Source of the DNA: Amoebophrya sp. AT5.2
Taxonomy: Eukaryota > Sar > Dinophyceae > Syndiniales > Amoebophryaceae
DNA: 15,199 nucleotides
NCBI GenBank assembly: GCA_005223375.1
Contig: RXOD01005230.1
Coordinates: 1 to 15,199, forward strand
Reading direction: 5' to 3'
Below the pieces are notes generated by a model. The model ran no database searches and had not been told where the DNA came from. It worked only from the letters and a program-made list of their open reading frames with translations. Numbering within the stretch: position 1 is the first letter of the stretch; each line of letters starts with the position of its first letter. Shown here piece by piece: positions 13,208 to 15,199 of this stretch. The position numbers were made by a program, and so were the translations under genes.

Positions 13208-15052
13208 ATGCAAACCGCCCCGCTGGATGATTCGTTCGACAGCGACGAGGGTGGGTGGCCGGACTCCTCCCTCGGAATCGAGGATCTGGGCCTACCGCCA
13301 GCAGACGTCGGCGGAGCTTCTTTGGCAAGCGGCGATCACGAGATCAATCGGAGGTTCGGCGATGTCGACGATCGATCGCTTGACGATTTCTTCGCGCCGG
13401 CCGCGAAATCCGCCGATCTTTTCTCCTCACCTGAGCCCAAGAACCTCAATACGCCCAGACGCCCAGGCGCCCTTCCGACCGACGGCGTTGAGCCCCAGGA
13501 GTCTCTGTTCGCCGCCGCCTCTGCCTCCAGCTCGGCGACCGAGGATGGATTTGAAATCGTGAGCGGTAGCGTTGGCAGCTCCACCCTCGCGTTTACGGAG
13601 GAGGACCAGGACGCTGCAGGCGATTCGAGTGCCGATCCCTTCGCGCTGCTGACGCCGACGTCGTCCAGAAGACCTTCTGTTCGCGCTCTGGACGACGTCG
13701 GTCTTCTGGACGCGCGCTCCAGAAGACCTTCTGCTCTGGACGACGTCGGCGTGGTCAGTAGCGCGTGCTGCGCGGAGGATCAAGATGATGCAGTTGAGCC
13801 GGACTTCACGGCGCCCTTTGGATCAAGAAATGGGGACTCAAAGGCCGCCCTCAAAAAGGCGGCGTCGGGGACTCATGTTGGTAAAATTTTTGCCTTGTTG
13901 TGGTTCGTTCTTCTTGGTCCGCTGCAGCTGCACTCATGATCTCGCCCCACCTGAGCGGGGTATCGATGGATTTGTTATCGGATAGTTGCATGATGGATTT
14001 TCTGCTTCTCTGTGGATACTAACACAGGAGACGCAGTCTTCGACCCGGGGGCGGAGAGTGGTCGTGGTCTTGCCGCTCGCAGTTCGTCTGAAGCCGTCTC
14101 AGTTGAGCAGCCCTCTGTCGGGCTCTTTGAGCAGCCGTCTGGTTTTGGTTTTGGCGATTTCGATCCCGGTTTTGAAGTGTCCGGTTTCATGGTGGATCCG
14201 GGTTTCGACGCCGACTTCGGCCGTGCAGGTGGAGCACCCGATCTCGTCGAAGATGCACGAGCTTCTTTTTTCGAAGACCCCGAAAAAACGGATTTTTCGA
14301 AGACGGGCGACGATTTTTCAAACACCTGCCACCAGGACGAGAGCGCAGGTGATCGGTGTGAAGATCCTCAGCAGACCAGAGCCGGACCGAGCGATCATGT
14401 CCTCGAGGACAAGAAAACCATAGCCGACAGTGCGCCCCCACCAGCGGCTTGCGGTTGGGCGGCTGCACACTGCCCTCCAACGTCCGGCAGTGTGCAGCCC
14501 CCCAACCGCAAGCCGCTGTTCCCTCCGGACGTCGCGGTTACCCCGGCTACTTCAGCAACCTCGGCCACTACGATGACGACTGCTTCTACTACGAATACGA
14601 ATACGATCTTCCCAACACCTGCACCTGCACCTGTGGGGACGTTTGCAACCGACTTCGACGCGAATTTCGAGGAGTTTGCGGCCTCGTTCGGGGATGATTT
14701 CGAGACTACTCCCACCACTACTGCAAAACCAAAAGCATCCCGCCCGAAGCCGAGCGCGAAGAAGGCTCCTGCGTCCACGAGTCAAACGAGCACAACAAAG
14801 CACGCGCCGATAGTTTCGCTTTTCGACTTTGCCGATGGTGAAACCGTGGACAATGTTCCGTCATCGGCCACCACCACCGGCGTGACTACTTCGACGAGCC
14901 AGGCTGGTGCGAAGGGGGGAAAGATGTCGTCGTACGGGCAGCTAGAGGACAAGAGCACAGGCGGACAAGAAGACGGAAAGGAGGAGCTCTTCTTCGACCT
15001 GGAAGCCGGGGGCTACGCGCAAGGCGCCGGGGGCTACGCCGGAGGAGGGTAG
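13208..15052 (+). CDS. Acidic DxF-rich disordered protein, two exons
   Basis: Exons 13208-13880 and 14028-15052 total 1,698 bases, 565 residues. ATG 13208 is the first in frame after a TGA at 13175-13177. The protein is acidic, Ser/Pro/Gly-rich and probably unfolded. Short aromatic-acidic motifs recur: DDFF, ADLF, DPFALL, FGDFDPGF, FDADFG, FDANFEEF, SLFDFADG, ELFFDLEAGGY. Clusters of DPF, FxDxF and DLF motifs are known from clathrin adaptor partners (epsin, AP180, ArfGAP-like tails). No ENTH, ANTH or ArfGAP domain is visible here, so that link is only a suggestion. It ends in a Gly/Tyr repeat (GGYAQGAGGYAGGG). The frame contains two strong inverted repeats. An N-terminal folded domain could be encoded by unseen upstream exons. 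Confidence 0.7.
13655..13749 (+). repeat. Nested direct and inverted repeats in exon 1
   Basis: A 15-base arm at 13655-13669 is exactly reverse complementary to 13687-13701 (TCTGGACGACGTCGG). That arm recurs directly at 13735-13749. TCCAGAAGACCTTCTG occurs at 13664-13679 and 13718-13733. The coding result is a duplicated SRRPS..ALDDVG motif. Confidence 0.9.
13881..14027 (+). other. 147-base phase-1 intron
   Basis: The donor is TTG|GTAAAA and the acceptor is TACTAACACAG|GAG. The upstream exon ends at codon position 1 and the downstream exon starts at position 2, giving ...THVGDAVFDPG. The intron is more T-rich than its exons. The branch-like TACTAAC lies only about five bases from the 3' end. 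Confidence 0.75.
14266..14299. repeat. Alternating T/A-run hairpins
   Basis: TTTTTTCG (14266-14273) pairs with CGAAAAAA (14281-14288). The latter can instead pair, over 7 bases, with TTTTTCG (14293-14299). The two stems exclude each other. The frame stays open (SFFEDPEKTDFSK). Confidence 0.8.
14442..14518. repeat. 33-bp inverted repeat, 11-nt loop
   Basis: Arms 14442-14474 and 14486-14518 match at 32 of 33 positions around loop CTCCAACGTCC. The arms start CAGCGGCTTGCGGTTGGG and end GGCTGCACACTGCC. It lies within exon 2 and stays in frame (PAACGWAAAHCPP and onward). No clear target duplication flanks it. Confidence 0.93.
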
Positions 15053-15199
15053 TTAGAGTTACACTTTCACATTCACTCAGACTTCTACTTACTACGCATT
15101 CCTTCATTAGAGGTGCCGATGTGCCGATTTTACAGTTTCAAAAAAATGCGTTTTTTGGATCCCAATCGCAATCAGACCGAAGCCGCGAATCGGCGAGTG
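15053..15199. other. 3' flank of the DxF-rich gene
   Basis: No gene is seen. There is a GTGCCGAT tandem pair near 15113-15128 and a small hairpin CAAAAAA/TTTTTTG at 15139-15157 (5-base loop). Any role in 3' end formation is unknown. Confidence 0.4.

Noticed and set aside
1..15199. tRNA or rRNA genes
   Set aside because: No tRNA arm set or conserved rRNA sequence was recognised on either strand by eye.

Overview
This looks like nuclear DNA from a eukaryote, probably a protist or alga. Two long reading frames are each interrupted by a phase-1 GT-AG intron. Coding stretches are GC-rich, spacers are AT-richer, and genes are monocistronic with long spacers and no bacterial operon structure. The taxon cannot be fixed. 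A 13-base motif close to the tail of the dinoflagellate spliced leader, and an ACTAACACAG-type intron end, only hint at lineages to test.

Layout. Positions 1-4551 are host DNA: a possible terminal exon (205-396), a long unrecognised low-complexity coiled-coil protein (1067-3394, frame open from about 773) and a second unrecognised protein (3700-4389). Positions 4552-12161 are one essentially complete tyrosine-recombinase retrotransposon of about 7.6 kb with split direct repeats in the order A1 - ORFs - B1 A2 - B2, the plan known from PAT/Ngaro/Kangaroo-type members of the DIRS order. It carries a gag-like ORF (5409-6931, with one frame break), a reverse transcriptase-RNase H ORF (6882-9572) and a tyrosine recombinase (9984-11878). 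The trinucleotide AAT sits at the left end, at the B1/A2 junction and at the right end, as expected for the recombinase crossover core. Host DNA resumes at 12162 with a GC-rich exon-like remnant, an AT-rich spacer with short tandem repeats, and a two-exon gene for an acidic, DxF-motif-rich disordered protein (13208-15052).

Most interesting point. The B1-A2 repeat junction, which in this class is the internal template for making the closed circular DNA, lies inside an intron (10846-11369) of the recombinase gene. Removing it restores a 456-residue recombinase in frame and places the HxxR-type box and the catalytic tyrosine downstream. One transcript could therefore act as replication template when unspliced and as recombinase mRNA when spliced. 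Supporting oddities are: a TCTCAA(A)G motif at the head of all three ORFs, an RT ORF with no early ATG that overlaps gag around a perfect hairpin, a target half-site that is an inverted imperfect copy of the element's own left end, and landing of the element in the second copy of a local 31-base repeat.

The window also holds unusually strong inverted repeats inside coding frames: a 33-bp arm hairpin (14442-14518), two 15-bp arm hairpins (900-943 and 13655-13701), and a run of seven short ones at the start of the RT ORF.
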